This document shows positions 24,370 through 36,083 of a stretch of DNA of 64,000 bases, piece after piece. The stretch's first letter is position 1. Every line of letters starts with the position of its first letter. The translations under genes were made by a program, and so were the position numbers. Source of the stretch: Pelodera strongyloides (taxonomy: Eukaryota > Nematoda > Chromadorea > Rhabditida > Rhabditidae); the NCBI GenBank assembly GCA_036852015.1, contig JAANDG010000406.1:1-64000 (forward strand), in the 5' to 3' direction. The notes under the pieces were generated by a model that was not told the origin of the DNA, did not search any database, and saw nothing but the letters and a program-made list of their open reading frames with translations.

Positions 24370-24452
24370 CCAGCCATAGCTCAGTTGGTAGAGCGGAGGA
24401 CTGTAGAGTCGCAGCTATCCTTAGGTCACTGGTTCGAATCCGGTTGGCTGGA
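24370..24452 (+). tRNA. tRNA-Tyr (GTA) with 10-nt intron
   Basis: Identical in body and intron to the copies at 14784 and 17905, but on the plus strand, followed by a T-rich terminator. A tRNA-Met lies 156 bases downstream. Confidence 0.96.
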
Positions 24453-24608
24453 TTTCTTTTTGCTCGATACAACAAAACTGCAAAAAATGTGGAATTTTCC
24501 AAAGAAATTGTGATTTTGAGTTTGTTTTTGTTTTCGACATTTTGATTGTGTAATTTCGCTTATTTTTAGTCAGAAGCACGAATTGCAATCTGGGAAGTCG
24601 CCTTCTGT

Positions 24609-24681
24609 GCTTCCGTAGCGCAGTAGGCAGCGCGTCAGTCTCATAATCTGAAGGTCGTGAGTTCGATCCTCACCGGGAGCA
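24609..24681 (+). tRNA. tRNA-Met elongator (CAT)
   Basis: A 73-nt cloverleaf with acceptor GCTTCCG pairing CGGGAGC, anticodon CAT in loop CTCATAA, A box TAGCGCAGTAGG and B box GTTCGATCC. A TTTT run follows. The internal T-loop and lack of initiator features suggest the elongator form. Confidence 0.94.
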
Positions 24682-25625
24682 AACTTTTGAACAATGTTTT
24701 GCAATGAAATTTCCGGTAGATGTTCAACAAACGCCACTATATGCAAGTTTGCGTTTTCCTGGTTTTCCGAACATTTAAATTTCAATTACAATTCATAGGA
24801 AAACATACATATGTAATGCACATACGGATAAGCTCAAAACAATTCATTACGACGGTTTACTTCCTCGTTCAAACTGTAAAACAGAAATATCTTTATTGTT
24901 CACGACAATGTTTCTATAAATACAATCTCTACTACAATAATTATTATTATTACGCATCATATCACAAATCAGTTCTTTGAACAAAACCCGTACAATCATT
25001 GGTTGTCGAATTGACACTACGTTTCCATCATCTTTGGAAACAGTAGTGAAAAAGGCAGGGGAAGCTCTCAATGAAACATATACACTATACACCGACGAAA
25101 CTCGGGCGGTGCGCGGCGAAACTCGGGCGGTGCGGGACAACTTGAGCGTTGCCCGGCGAAACTCGGGCGCATAATTTTCAGGCGGGGAATGTAGGCGCTG
25201 CCGTGACATCCGTGCAAAAATGAGAAAATGAATGCCAGAACTAGATAAAAGTCGAGAGGAGCACTTGATTTTTTTCGCCGCGCACCATCCAACTTTGGCA
25301 TTGTATAAGGCATGCCAACTAAACTCGGCAGGACAAACTAACCCTACAGGAAAGCGTACTAAATCATTATATGTATCTAATGTATAAATAAGTTTTAGAG
25401 CATGACACGTGATTTCCTGTGCTGTTTTTCCTTCAAAATTGACGATTGAAAATTGAGTGTATAAAGTGCGGATGCGTTCTTCAAGAAAACTCCAGTTGTT
25501 TTAGAATGCCCACAAATTGTTCTCGCGGTAACTCGACGTAGTTCGGCGTTGCTCAACTGCAAATAATAAAATGTAATTGAGAACTCTCTTATGTGAGTAG
25601 CCAGCTTATAACAACAACAAGTATT
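24682..25625. other. Spacer with GC-rich repeat between tRNA pairs
   Basis: No gene is recognised. 25095-25180 contains tandem-like copies of CGAAACTCGGGCGGTGCG, part of a dispersed GC-rich repeat also seen near 26340, 33370 and 35150. Confidence 0.45.
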
Positions 25626-25708
25626 CCAGGCATAGCTCAGTTAGTAGAGTGGAGGACTGTAGAGTCGCAGCTACCCTTAGGTCACTGGTTCGAATCCGGG
25701 TGGCTGGA
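25626..25708 (+). tRNA. tRNA-Tyr-like copy, diverged, possibly inactive
   Basis: This is the 24370 gene with several changes: acceptor base 5 C to G (breaks a pair), D-loop GG to GA, and a base at the anticodon stem edge that breaks another pair. Anticodon GTA and intron are kept and a T-run follows. It looks like a duplicate losing function, and sits 77 bases before a second tRNA-Met. Confidence 0.7.
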
Positions 25709-25785
25709 TTTCATTTTTGTCGTTAAACGATTTATTTAAATGGAAACATTAGTCAGGGGTAATGGGTACGACATATCACCCACGT

Positions 25786-25858
25786 GCTTCCGTAGCGCAG
25801 TAGGCAGCGCGTCAGTCTCATAATCTGAAGTTCGTGAGTTCGATCCTCACCGGGAGCA
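25786..25858 (+). tRNA. tRNA-Met elongator (CAT), second copy
   Basis: This differs from 24609-24681 at one visible position, a G to T just after the anticodon stem. All stems pair and a T-run terminator follows. The Tyr-Met order repeats that of the 24370/24609 pair. Confidence 0.92.
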
Positions 25859-27290
25859 AGTTTTTTGAGTTTGTTGAGGGGGGGAGACGACAAAAAATAC
25901 ATACCAAGTAAATGGGAAGCCTCATTGCACAGCTGATTACGACAAGGATTGACACCAGATCTGTGGAAAATGTGTAGAAATCATTGGCTTTTTGCAAGGA
26001 GTCAAAATCTAAAGAAAAAACTATCAGTTTAAAAATACCGCTTACGTATATGTATTATGAAGTGAAAGGGTTTATCACCAGAAACGTCCATAATTCACAT
26101 ATCGAGTAACTTTCACTGTCAACTGTAACTTACCGACAAATTCCCATACTGTAATAATAACATTTGGAAGGTTGGATAGTAGGTATGTTATACAAACAAG
26201 AAGAAGAGTACATGTGGCGGCACGAACTTTTTTCTGAAATTTATTACTTACTGATCAGAAAAAATGTGAGCCATGGAGTTGCGGCCCACCTAAAAGTGTG
26301 CCACAGCTGTGCGGCCGACAGCCAGTGCCGTAAGGTGGCTCTATGCACTGATGAAACTTGGATTGCGCGCGGCGAGCTCCTGGCGCGGAACTTCCGCGCG
26401 GCGATGGAAAGGCGAGGCCTTGGCGCAGACTGGGCGAAATTGGGATAAATGACCAAAATACTGCCCAAACCTAAGAAAAAAGGTGCGCGGGGACCTCGCC
26501 CTACCTGCGCCAGATTGGCGCCAGAGGTCACACGGAAATATATTTGTTATTCGGTCAAGTACGCAGCGAAATTGGACTTTGCACCGCTGGCTTTTCTTGC
26601 TCCCATCTCTGTTTTGTTTTTATTTTACTTGTTTAATGCGTTGTTGTTTACATTATGTTTTATGTAAATTAATTGTGCGCAACCTCTACAGAAACAGGAT
26701 CGTAAGATGTCAGCAACTATAATATCAGATCTGAATGGATTTTTTGTGCAATTTTTAGGATGTTTTTCATCATTGGTTGTCTTGGAATTGCGCCTTCCTT
26801 TCTGCTTCTTTATAAACACTGGCTTTCCTACCGTAGTTTACGGTTTTTGCATAATGCACTTTTGCATGCGAAAATCCACTTTGCAGATTCATGGGGTTTG
26901 CAAGTATGCCAAAAACCGCGAGTTTTCCTTGCAAGTATCAATTCGCAAAATCGTGTGCTTTTTACACAACTTTACCGTAACTTTGACACATCCGCACTAT
27001 AGAAAATCCGCCATCAAAGACATTTTTTGTTGAACAATTGGTCCCGTGGCGATCGGTCGTAAAAACTGCCTGTAGATATGCTCGTGTAGTGCCAAGATAC
27101 GGTAAATTTTTCGATACTTGCAAGGAAAATCGGGCATACTTGCAAACCCCATTATTCCGAAAAACCCGCAAATGTACACTCCTAACTTACTTTCCCAGAG
27201 TCTCTGTTTGTATTATTTCGCTATTTCGCGTATTTTATGTAATGCTCCGATGGCTGACCTCATTTCCTTTGACTTTCAGTAACTTGGCTA
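25859..27290. other. Intergenic DNA with an imperfect inverted repeat
   Basis: No gene is recognised. GC-rich repeat sequence lies at 26330-26530 (including GGCGCAGACTGGGCG at 26421). 26815-27170 is an imperfect inverted repeat about 350 bases long: TTTACCGTAACTTTG, CTTGCAAGTATC and TTGCAAGTATGCC on one side have complements on the other. It is probably an old palindromic element. Confidence 0.5.
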
Positions 27291-27300
27291 CTTCTACACA

Positions 27301-29751
27301 ATGGACGAAACTGTGATTATGGTATGTTTTTACATATTTGGATTAACAGTTTGTTTTCGTTATTTTAGCGTTTTGTTGTCCTGATTTACTGAGCCAATAT
27401 ACTTTAAAGGCGCAGACCCATCTTGTTCTGTTCCATGATTCTCAACAAAAAACTAGGAAATTTTTTGATCGTGGAGCCTAGGTGTCCTCTTATTTGCTAC
27501 ATCCGTTTGGTGTCCCTCCATTTGTGTTGTTAAGGTAAACTTTAGTGTACATCTGTCGGGTGTTGATTTTTTTTACTGCGGCTGCATGCCAAACTGTCTC
27601 TGCATTTTCCCTTGGATTATCATTTGTATATCTACGTATACGCTTATTGTATATTTACCCTTTTGCTTTACCTAGTCTTGACATTTTTGAAACTACCAAT
27701 AATCATTAAATTTAGATTTTTGGTACTACTGAAACGATGAATCGTTATGTTCGAGGACGGCTTGGACTGTTGAAAAACATCTTAACCACCGCCGTGTAAT
27801 GGTAAGTAACTTTATAACGTCTTAACCTTTGTTTTCAGTTATGAAGTAGGGTGATTCTTTGTCAGCGTATTTTCTATCGTTTCTTGTTTCGTATTTGCTT
27901 GCTATCATAGTTTTAGTTGGTTTGTTTGAAAACTACGCTTGGATGTTAATTCTAAGGTTTAATGTGACTACTCTGGCTGTGAAGCAATTACGAAAGACGT
28001 TATTATCTGCATACCGCTCATTCGAATATTTTATGTTTTCCGATTTTTAACGGAAGGAGATGCCACTTTGGAGTGGTATATTATCACAGTTGTTGTAATT
28101 TACGCTATTGTAAAAGTTTCAGATCAGAGCCTAACTCCCGAACTGCGCCTGGCCTGGCAGTGAAGATTAAAATCAGGAAGCAGTCGTTTGGGAACAGACA
28201 GGAATGAAGCTACAGTTCTTTTAATGGGAAAGGAAATAACTACAGGTTTGTATTTCTTGTATACTTATTTCAAGCTATTATGCAACGTGTAATTTTCTTA
28301 CATTTTATCGTAACTAGTCTACCGTACCTGTAAGCAGCGTTTATCTGACTGGATCTTCGCTGCGTCCTTCGTCCTTCGGCCAATCGGCCTATTTAAAAAA
28401 TTACCTTGTTCCCCATTAAAAAACGTGTGACTGTCCCATATAAGTTCTCTTTCACCGGTGGCGTATCAAGCAACGTTCACACTCCTTAGGCACTCCTTAG
28501 GTAGAATGGAGAGACTGGTAGGTGTGCTGTACCTGACTGTATTCTTCGCTGCGTCCTTCAGACAATCGGCCAATCGGCCTATCTTATTATATAAAAGAGT
28601 AACTGTAGCCTAATTTGCATACGGATGTGCGTTACGGAAATGCAAATTTCGCGTTCGGGTATAAAAGAATTTCGCAGCTCAATATCGAAGTATGCGTGTG
28701 CAATTGTTTCCTATTATGAGAATTTCTTATGATACGTTTGAAGCTTTGTATATAAGTATGTCCATGCTAAACCAATCATATTTCCATGTAAGTCGCCTCA
28801 GGCGGCGTGAGCCGACTGGTTTAAAATAATTACCTAGTCTCGCAATTCCAATTAAAAAAATGAATTTCTCTGCACTGGACAATTAGCGTAGCGCGTAATT
28901 TATAATTTCTGTTGATTTTGATTTGATTGTCCCTGCTAACAAACTTTATTGGTAGCTCCTGGCTCCATAGCTGTCCTTCTGTTTTGTTTTACTATTATTA
29001 GTATTAAGTTTCAGGTCATGTAGGAAAGAAGGGTTTGTCTTTCGGTTTATCTGAATACAAAGTGGTGTGTTTAAACATTGTCGGAGTGTAACTTCATGTA
29101 CATTTTTCTTATAGGAAGTGGGCTAAAACGTATTACATTAAGTCACACTTCTTATAGATTTCGATAGGCATTTAGCATATCACTATTAACCCTAACCATT
29201 GTTATAAGAAGCGAGTCTAATGCCAAAGACATACTGGGCTTGTTCCTGGTTTCCAGTGATATAATGAGCTCGTATATTTTCCAGTGAGATTTCTTAGTTA
29301 ATTTTTTATATTTAGCTAGATCGGTGTACTCGGAAGGGGAACGCTGTGATTGCCACTTGTTCATACCAAGGAATGATGAGACTTGCGAGAAGTATTGCTT
29401 CAAGGTGTTTACAGAAAATGGCAACAGGTTAGTATTTCAACAATTTAAACTTACTTTTTTAATATTAGTTTTATGCGATAATTTCAATTTCCATGATGTG
29501 TACTGTAGGTATAGAAGGTAACCTATGTTTAACTAAGACAAAGACAGATACGAGCTCATTCAGCTCATAGACATATCCGCGTTCCTTTTAGGGAATATAA
29601 CGTCTGCATTCATTTCTTTTATTCTGTTTCTCATTTGTTGGTATCTTATCTTCTAATATCTTCTATTTATGTAGTATGTGTGTTCGTTTTTATGACCTTT
29701 TTCCTGTTCCAGGTATCTTCGTCAAACGAACTCAGCCCGTGCAGAGCTTAC
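27301..29751 (+). CDS. Possible multi-exon gene, not recognised
   Basis: A CTTTCAG acceptor lies about 20 bases before ATG at 27301, and 27301-27321 ends at a good donor. 27716-27799 continues in frame (FGTTETMNRYVRGRLGLL) to a TAA. Downstream, 29316-29437 encodes a cysteine-rich stretch (ERCDCHLFIP, then CEKYCFKVF) that splices in phase to 29714-29751 (YLRQTNSARAELTK, TAG). An AATAAA at 30330 could serve it. I could not connect the two halves in phase, so they may be two small genes, a decayed gene, or chance. A Helitron-like element (28582-28819) lies between them. No family is recognised. Confidence 0.28.
28582..28819 (+). mobile_element. Short Helitron-like element, copy 3
   Basis: 238 bp in the forward orientation: TCTTATTATATAA at the left, GC-rich hairpin and CTGG at the right, between A and T. 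Just upstream, a roughly 65-base stretch around 28366 (CTTCGCTGCGTCCTTC) is directly repeated around 28551. Confidence 0.7.
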
Positions 29752-30766
29752 TAAATAGAAAATGACAACGTGACCATTGACCTGACTGAATGCTGAACAA
29801 TGGATAGGCGGCGGAGAAAGTGTAAATTGTAAATTCTTAAAATGTATGTCAGTATTACATTGTACATATTCAGTTAGTCTAGAGTCTATATTTTGCAAAC
29901 CATCAGTGGACGAGTAGACCAAAGGAACTCCACAAAAGAATACTCTAGAACTATGAAGCTTGTAGTACAAATGTTTTATTTTACTTCTTTCAATATCCGT
30001 TTATTACTGTGCTAAATGCAGGTTTACTACCACTGTGAGCGCATTTAGACTAGGCGTATGCTGTAGGTGCTGTAGGATCCTTCATTCATACTTGTATTAC
30101 ATTTTGTTCAGAGGATTCTTGTAGTTATAAATGGCCCATGACCGTAGATGGTCACGTTCCGGAGGATACCTGTCCCTAAGGTTTTTTTTAGCTTTGCTGT
30201 AAAATTAACATATACTTAAGCGAACTTCGTGAACATTTTGGCATACTATTGAGCTGCTTTATATGTTAGAACCTATTCATCCCTGTTTGCCCCGTTTTTC
30301 TTATTATGTTTCTCGTTTTGTGCACCTGAAATAAACACTTATTGTACTTATGTTGTATTATTTATGAATAAGTGTGTAATGTGTGTTATTTTTGTGTATT
30401 ATTGCTGTATATTATTTGCCGAACCTGCAGTGAATATTCCACGCCCGCTTTTCCTATTCTGGCGCAGACTGGGCGCAATCGCGGCGCAGTCTGGGCGCTG
30501 ATCTGGCGCAGACTGCGCGCGGAAATGGGTGCGCTGCGTGCCTGTGGCGCACCGCCTTTTTCTGCGCCGCGCACCCGCCACTTCTGCGCGGCGCGCCGTC
30601 AAAGTTTAGCGTTGTAAAGAAGGACATTACCATTTCTGTAACACATTGCCTTTCTTTCCATGTATTACCGTTCTTTGATGTATTCGACGTAAATTGGACT
30701 ATTTTTTTCCAAATGTGATATGGGTCTTTTGAAAATAAAGAAACCACAATTCTTTCTAAAACTCAC
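29752..30766. other. Between convergent genes; GC-rich direct repeats
   Basis: No coding exon is recognised. 30461-30530 carries three spaced copies of GGCGCAGACTGGGCG-like sequence and lies in a GC-rich patch open in several frames. The missing TM6-TM7 exon of the minus-strand GPCR was looked for here and not found. Confidence 0.5.
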
Positions 30767-32629
30767 CTTCCCAGCGATCGAAAACGAGAACTTTCGGCCT
30801 TCTTTTGCTTTGGCTTTATTCAATTGCGATTTCAAGACCTAGACGAAATGATTTAGACTAGATTAGGTCATATACTATATTTATATTATTTATATTATAC
30901 TTATGTTATAAATAAATAAATCAACTGTTACCTGTATAGTTCTCGTGTTGACGATAAGCAGCAGCAAAAATGGAACAAAAACTGTGGCGATGTTCCGAAA
31001 CCAAAATCGATAAACGGTGCCGTAAGCCACCTAGAAATTCTCAACATACTGACTGTACTAGCACAGTGAATTTACTGACTATCATAAAACTTGATCGGTG
31101 AACGTGGACAGTGGACAGGACATATAGCGAGTGCCATTTCTTTGCCAGAAGCGCGCCAGAGCGTGGAGAAAATTCTAGCCAGGTTCGCGCGCTTCTGGCA
31201 CACATGACAATGTAACAATTCGCGCTATAACTCAATAAATTACTTTGACTTACCGAATTGCAAACAGGGGCGAGATCCACTTGGTATTCTGCAATTGTAT
31301 TACGACACAACGGATTGTAAACCAAGGAAAGTTCAATACCGGTCGGACCTTAAATATTCCATTAATAATTCTCTGATGGCTTATTGGATTTAAAGTAGTA
31401 ATACAATAACTCTACATAATGCTAAAAAGATTGCATGGGTGAAAATTCAGATTAGGTGCATTTGCAAAAAGAGTAGGCCCCGGGGAGATTCGAACTCCCG
31501 TCGCAGGATTCAGAGTCCTGAGTGCTAACCGCTACACCACGGGGCCACGAGCACAGACTGAGAAAGTCCTTGGAAAGACCGACCCTTAGAAATAATCGCC
31601 ATCAAAAATGCAGCAAGACAAAAATTGGTCCTGTAGCGTTGAAAATTTTTCGTCATGTTAGACCTCATTGTTATCAGGTATCTTTCCAGTAATGCAGCAG
31701 TAAGGATGTAACTGAAATGAACAATATAAAATTACATTTAAACTTATTAACCTGGTATAATGTAACGTAACTTACGTGACATTAAAGCATTGTTGTCAGT
31801 TTAGTACTTGAGTATCCAAAAAACTATCTGTCACAAAAGCACTATTTTAAAGCGAAATATCGGCCGGTTTTTTGTACCGCATCTCAAGTGCTTGCGTATT
31901 TATCCCAGTTGGCCTCGATGTTAAGCTAATAATGCTATTTGCATGGTAATGTATTTGACCACTTTTCAAGGACCGGCATTTAGTTCGCTTTAACTCGCAA
32001 TAAACAAAAAACATTGAAATGTCGAACCTGGACGCCACCATCGCAACATTACTAACTGATAGGAGAACTTGGAAATAAGACCACCAAAGTCTAGCAAAGT
32101 ATAAGGATTGAAAAGTGTCCTTCCAATGGTCTACAGCTATGACAGGGATGTACCTAAAATATGTGCATTGTTAGTTTTCGGGTAGCTCTCTATATAGAGC
32201 CCTCCGATTCCTCCGAAATACGGTATACCACTGTTACAAACTGCTGCGGTTGTCTCAGGTTTTCACGTATTCTGAATCTAATTTACCAATTACAAGTTTA
32301 AAACATAGTATAATAAAGTTTGAAAATGCCGCAACATATTTATATCGTGGTTATAAAACTGCTGCGCGCCGCGTGAACGCCGCGATCACACGCGAATTTG
32401 TCTACTCATAAGTAATCAATCTTACTCACATCGCCGAAATAACAATATCCATTGTGGAAAGTATACATAGAAAATGGAAATAACTTGTAAAACATCTTGG
32501 ATGTGTAAGGAATGAATAAAGTAGAATAGAATTGTTGAGAATTGAAATGATTGACACGAGGGAACCGGCGAATAAAATATAATGTTGGACAATCTGTAGG
32601 GCTGAGGAGGTGACCGCCACATCACACAT
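30767..32629 (-). CDS. Rhodopsin-like GPCR, 3' end not found
   Basis: Minus-strand exons in order: 32430-32629, 32028-32153, 31584-31711, 31254-31348, 30932-31030, 30767-30838, giving 240 residues through TM5 and the third intracellular loop. TM1 is LFAGSLVSIISILNNSILL. TM3 ends in ALLERYLITM at the DRY position. A cysteine-containing second extracellular loop (NPLCRNTIAE, DLAPVCN) precedes TM5 (RNIATVFVPFLLLLIVNTR). The style is that of nematode neuropeptide-type receptors. No TM6-T7 exon was found in the next 1.3 kb; a weak candidate is 29155-29330 on the minus strand. The gene may be truncated or simply have a long intron. The ATG at 32629 follows a GCAG acceptor. Confidence 0.7.
31475..31546 (-). 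tRNA. tRNA-Gln (CTG)
   Basis: A 72-nt cloverleaf on the minus strand: acceptor GGCCCCG pairing with CGGGGCC, anticodon loop CTCTGAA (CTG), standard A and B boxes and a TTTTT terminator. It lies in intron 3 of the rhodopsin-like receptor, on the same strand. Confidence 0.95.
31847..31993. mobile_element. Palindromic MITE, TTAAAGCGAAATACC family
   Basis: A diverged 147-bp copy with ends TTAAAGCGAAATATCGG and its partial complement, in intron 2 of the rhodopsin-like receptor. Confidence 0.6.
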
Positions 32630-34552
32630 ACCTGCAATGACAACATATAGCTGAGGCTTAACAGGTTAGTGGAGTAAAACACATCGAGGGTTCGATTCCT
32701 GTCACAATTAGAGGTGATAAAATTATACATGTGAAACATTGACGACGTGCGTAAAAAAATCACGTTTGATTAGCTTGCACCACACCTAGCTAGGAATCGC
32801 CGAGTATTTATAGAAGACATTTTCGCGATAACCTGGCGAGGATACGGCGTAGTAGCCGTGCGCCGGTCGCGCTACTCCTGCATTGATTCTTGGCATTTTT
32901 TCTCTATTCGCCGGACTATCGCTGCGCTACGCTTGCGCGCCAGGGCTCCGCCATACACATACTCGAATAGAACACACACAGATATACCAAAACACACACG
33001 TTGCCCGCAGAAACATAAACTGATCACAGATCCTTATATAACATGCCTTCCCCTGCAAATCAACCCACGCCATTAAAAACAACAATTTCAATAGACGATA
33101 AATCAAGCAGGTCGTAAGCTATCATAAAAATGAATATAAACTAATGAAAGGGACAAACACCAGTGTTTTTTGGAAAAACAAAAATTGTCAATGTCCTTAT
33201 AAATTAAAACTGGAAAGTGAACTCGTTTCAGCCAAGAAAGGTGGAAATCTAAGTTGTAAGCAAATTTTCTTGTTCTTGAAAGCTCCAATTAAACATTCAA
33301 ACATGCTTCAGCGAAACTTCTTTTCGTTTAAAAACAACAAAATGGAAAGATGATATCACGTATTACGAGTAAAACTCGGGAGGAACTCGTCGCACCGCGT
33401 GAAACCTGGCGAAGACTGGGCGCGAAAAAGACTGCGCGGGGAGGTGCAAAGACATGTGCAATTTGAAAAAAATTTTACGCCGCACTCATAAAGTATGTGT
33501 ACCGCCAAATTTGTTAATAACTTTTTAATAAAAATTCACATGACAGGAAAAGCGGGCATTTTTTATAAAATATTGCACCGCGGTTTCAGTCATAAATTTT
33601 GTTTGCTATAAACCGCATCAGAAATCAGCGCTAATAGGAATAAAAGAAAGGAATATGTAAAAGAATTTGCAATTACTTTTAATAAAACAATATTTGCTCC
33701 TATTATTGGAGAAATCGGGTCTAGACAATGAACCAGGAAAGCAAAACATTATGAATTTTCGTTGCCAACGACGTTGGATTAATTTTTTTCGTTCAAATAT
33801 GTGTATTACAAAACAGTGAGGAAAGTTCATTCTTCAAAAGAATTGAGCCAACAATACGTTTTGAACATGCGGCATGGCAATATCATAATTCATAGTTGAC
33901 GTACACTTGTCATTGATAAAAGTGGCACACCGCGCTGAAACGGCGCGCATACCGCCAGCCGAAAACGCGCCGCTTGTACGCGGCCGGAAACCGTGAGCGC
34001 CGTCGATTTTTCATGAGCTTGTTAATGTTAACTCAGTATCATAACCCATTGTTTCGGCGCTCATAGGCTAACAACTTTCGTATGAGAAAACACATAAAAT
34101 AAAGAACACCTTTGAATTGAACCAGATGTTCTTTCCTCAAAGAAAATAGCACAAAAAGTGCTTTTTAAAGGGATATGGCACGTGGTATGAAACGTATACT
34201 GAGTGAGCAGCCTGCACCATGTATTATATGCAGATTATGTCCCACTCAGTGATGGAAACCACGCTAATTTGGTGTCTTTTGAACATTTGGTTTTCACGTA
34301 CATAAATCACAAGATAAACCGACAAAACAAGTTATTTTCAGGATATACTATTTAGCAATATATTCGTCGATAATTAAAAGACAGACAAAATTCCAGATTA
34401 CAAAAATCAAACTACCTAAAAAGTTAAAAAGTGTATATTTATAATTTATGATGCAGCATTACAAAACGATATCATAAATTCCGTGTCATGTGCACACAAG
34501 AAGAATAAAATTCCTATTTATTTCTGACGAGATGTGACTGCAAACTTTTACT
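32630..34552. other. Intergenic repeat-rich DNA
   Basis: No gene is recognised. Features seen: a GC-rich patch at 33370-33450 with GAAGACTGGGCG, another at 33930-34010, and a repeat end TTAAAGGGATATGGCACGTGG at 34165. The GPCR promoter should lie near 32630-32850. Confidence 0.4.
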
Positions 34553-34970
34553 TTAAAGGGTCAGGCCCATTTCAAATGACCCCTATCTTTGATGATTCCA
34601 TCTGATTCTCCATGTCAAATATAGTAGGATGCAATAATTTTCTAATTTTCAAGCGCAAAAATCACTCTTTATTCAGCAATTTACCGTGAGCAGTCATACA
34701 CAGCTATCTATCGCAGTTGGCACGCCCATTCGCGCTGATTGGCCGATATCGCAATTGCCACGCCCAATAGAGCATATTGCCCAATTAGCGCGAAGGGGCG
34801 TGACAAATGCGATAAATAGTTGGGTATGACTGGCAGGGGTAAATTTCTGAATACTGCGTGAATTTTGCGCATGAAAATAAGAAAAATATTGCATCCTACT
34901 ATATTTGACATGGCGAATCAGATGGAATCATCAAAACTAGGGGTCATTTGAAATGGGCCTGACCCTTTAA
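34553..34970. mobile_element. Palindromic MITE, 418 bp, copy 2
   Basis: A close copy of 17167-17583 in ends, arm length and centre. Both carry the same central motif GCACGCCC-TTCGCGCTGATTGG with small differences. Confidence 0.88.
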
Positions 34971-35893
34971 TTAAACAAAACGAACAGCAATAAATAAGAA
35001 TAGAAATATCTTGGATATCGGGGCGCTATAAACCCTATGAAATAACAGTTAAAAAGTGACAAAGTGAAACTTTTGAGGCTCGCGGTAAAAGAATTTATGA
35101 TGCGCGGCAAAAAAAACGGTATTTGCCTACATTTCGCCGCGCACGGCCTGGGCCAGGCACTCGCCGCGCACCATCGAGTTTCATCAGCATTCCCATGCGA
35201 ATTAACTAATACATTCATACATATATAACATAAATAAATACATCACTATCCATTTCAAACACAATACTTAAATGACTTGATAAGAGATAATATGAAAGAA
35301 ACATGAATATAAAATAATTCCATCGGAATAAATAGAATTGTTATCCATTGTTTTAATAAGAGTTCATTTAGTGGATTAGATTTAACAAAGAATCATGCTT
35401 TTGTCTACTTTTTTGTTGGTCATGTTACCAAAATAGGAACGCAGATGTTTGTTTGGAGTCCATTAAAATTCTCTCTGTGTATTTGGATTAACCAACCAGA
35501 CGGAGTTTTGATATATTTTTAAAAGGCGTCGTGCAAAAAGGTAAGTCAAGCATTACAAAAACGAAAATACATTTTTTTTGAAAAGCTCGCAGAAAATTTC
35601 GACCATAAGCTCTCTCCTTTAAAACAATTGCCCCGAATTGCAAATAGTTAAATTGAAATACGTATGGTATCACAGCGTTTCAGCGCCTCCAACTCACTTT
35701 ATGCTCAACTTATTTTTTTTAAATGTTTTATACATGCACAAGGCACTCGCACAATCTGTGAGTTTACGCTATCATGGCCCGAGGTGCGCATTCGCAAAAT
35801 CATAGCGCCTCGCAGGCTCCATCATTGACAACCGAGAAAAAAATCAGTTGAACATAAAGTGAGTTAGGGGCGCACATATATGTTTTTTCCATT
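34971..35893. other. Intergenic DNA
   Basis: No gene is recognised. GC-rich repeat at 35098-35190 (CGCCGCGCAC, CATCGAGTTTCATCAG). Confidence 0.4.
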
Positions 35894-36083
35894 TTAAAGC
35901 GAAATACCGGCTGGTTTTTGAAAAACATAGAGATAGAGTAGACCAGCATTCTTATGCAGCGTATGCAAATGAACATAAATTAGAATAAAAAAAATCAAGC
36001 TAAATTCGAGCAAATTAGTCTAAATACGTAAGAATTCAGGTGTCAACGATGCGCTTCAAAAACCGGCCGGTATTTCGCTTTAA
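35894..36083. mobile_element. Palindromic MITE, TTAAAGCGAAATACC family
   Basis: 190 bp with well-kept ends: TTAAAGCGAAATACCGG on the left and CCGGTATTTCGCTTTAA on the right, with TTTTTGAAA next to each. Intergenic. Confidence 0.8.

Noticed and set aside
32641..32706. B-box-like GGTTCGATTCC with possible tRNA upstream
   Set aside because: No stems could be paired beyond a short terminal match; the region is the 5' flank of the GPCR.
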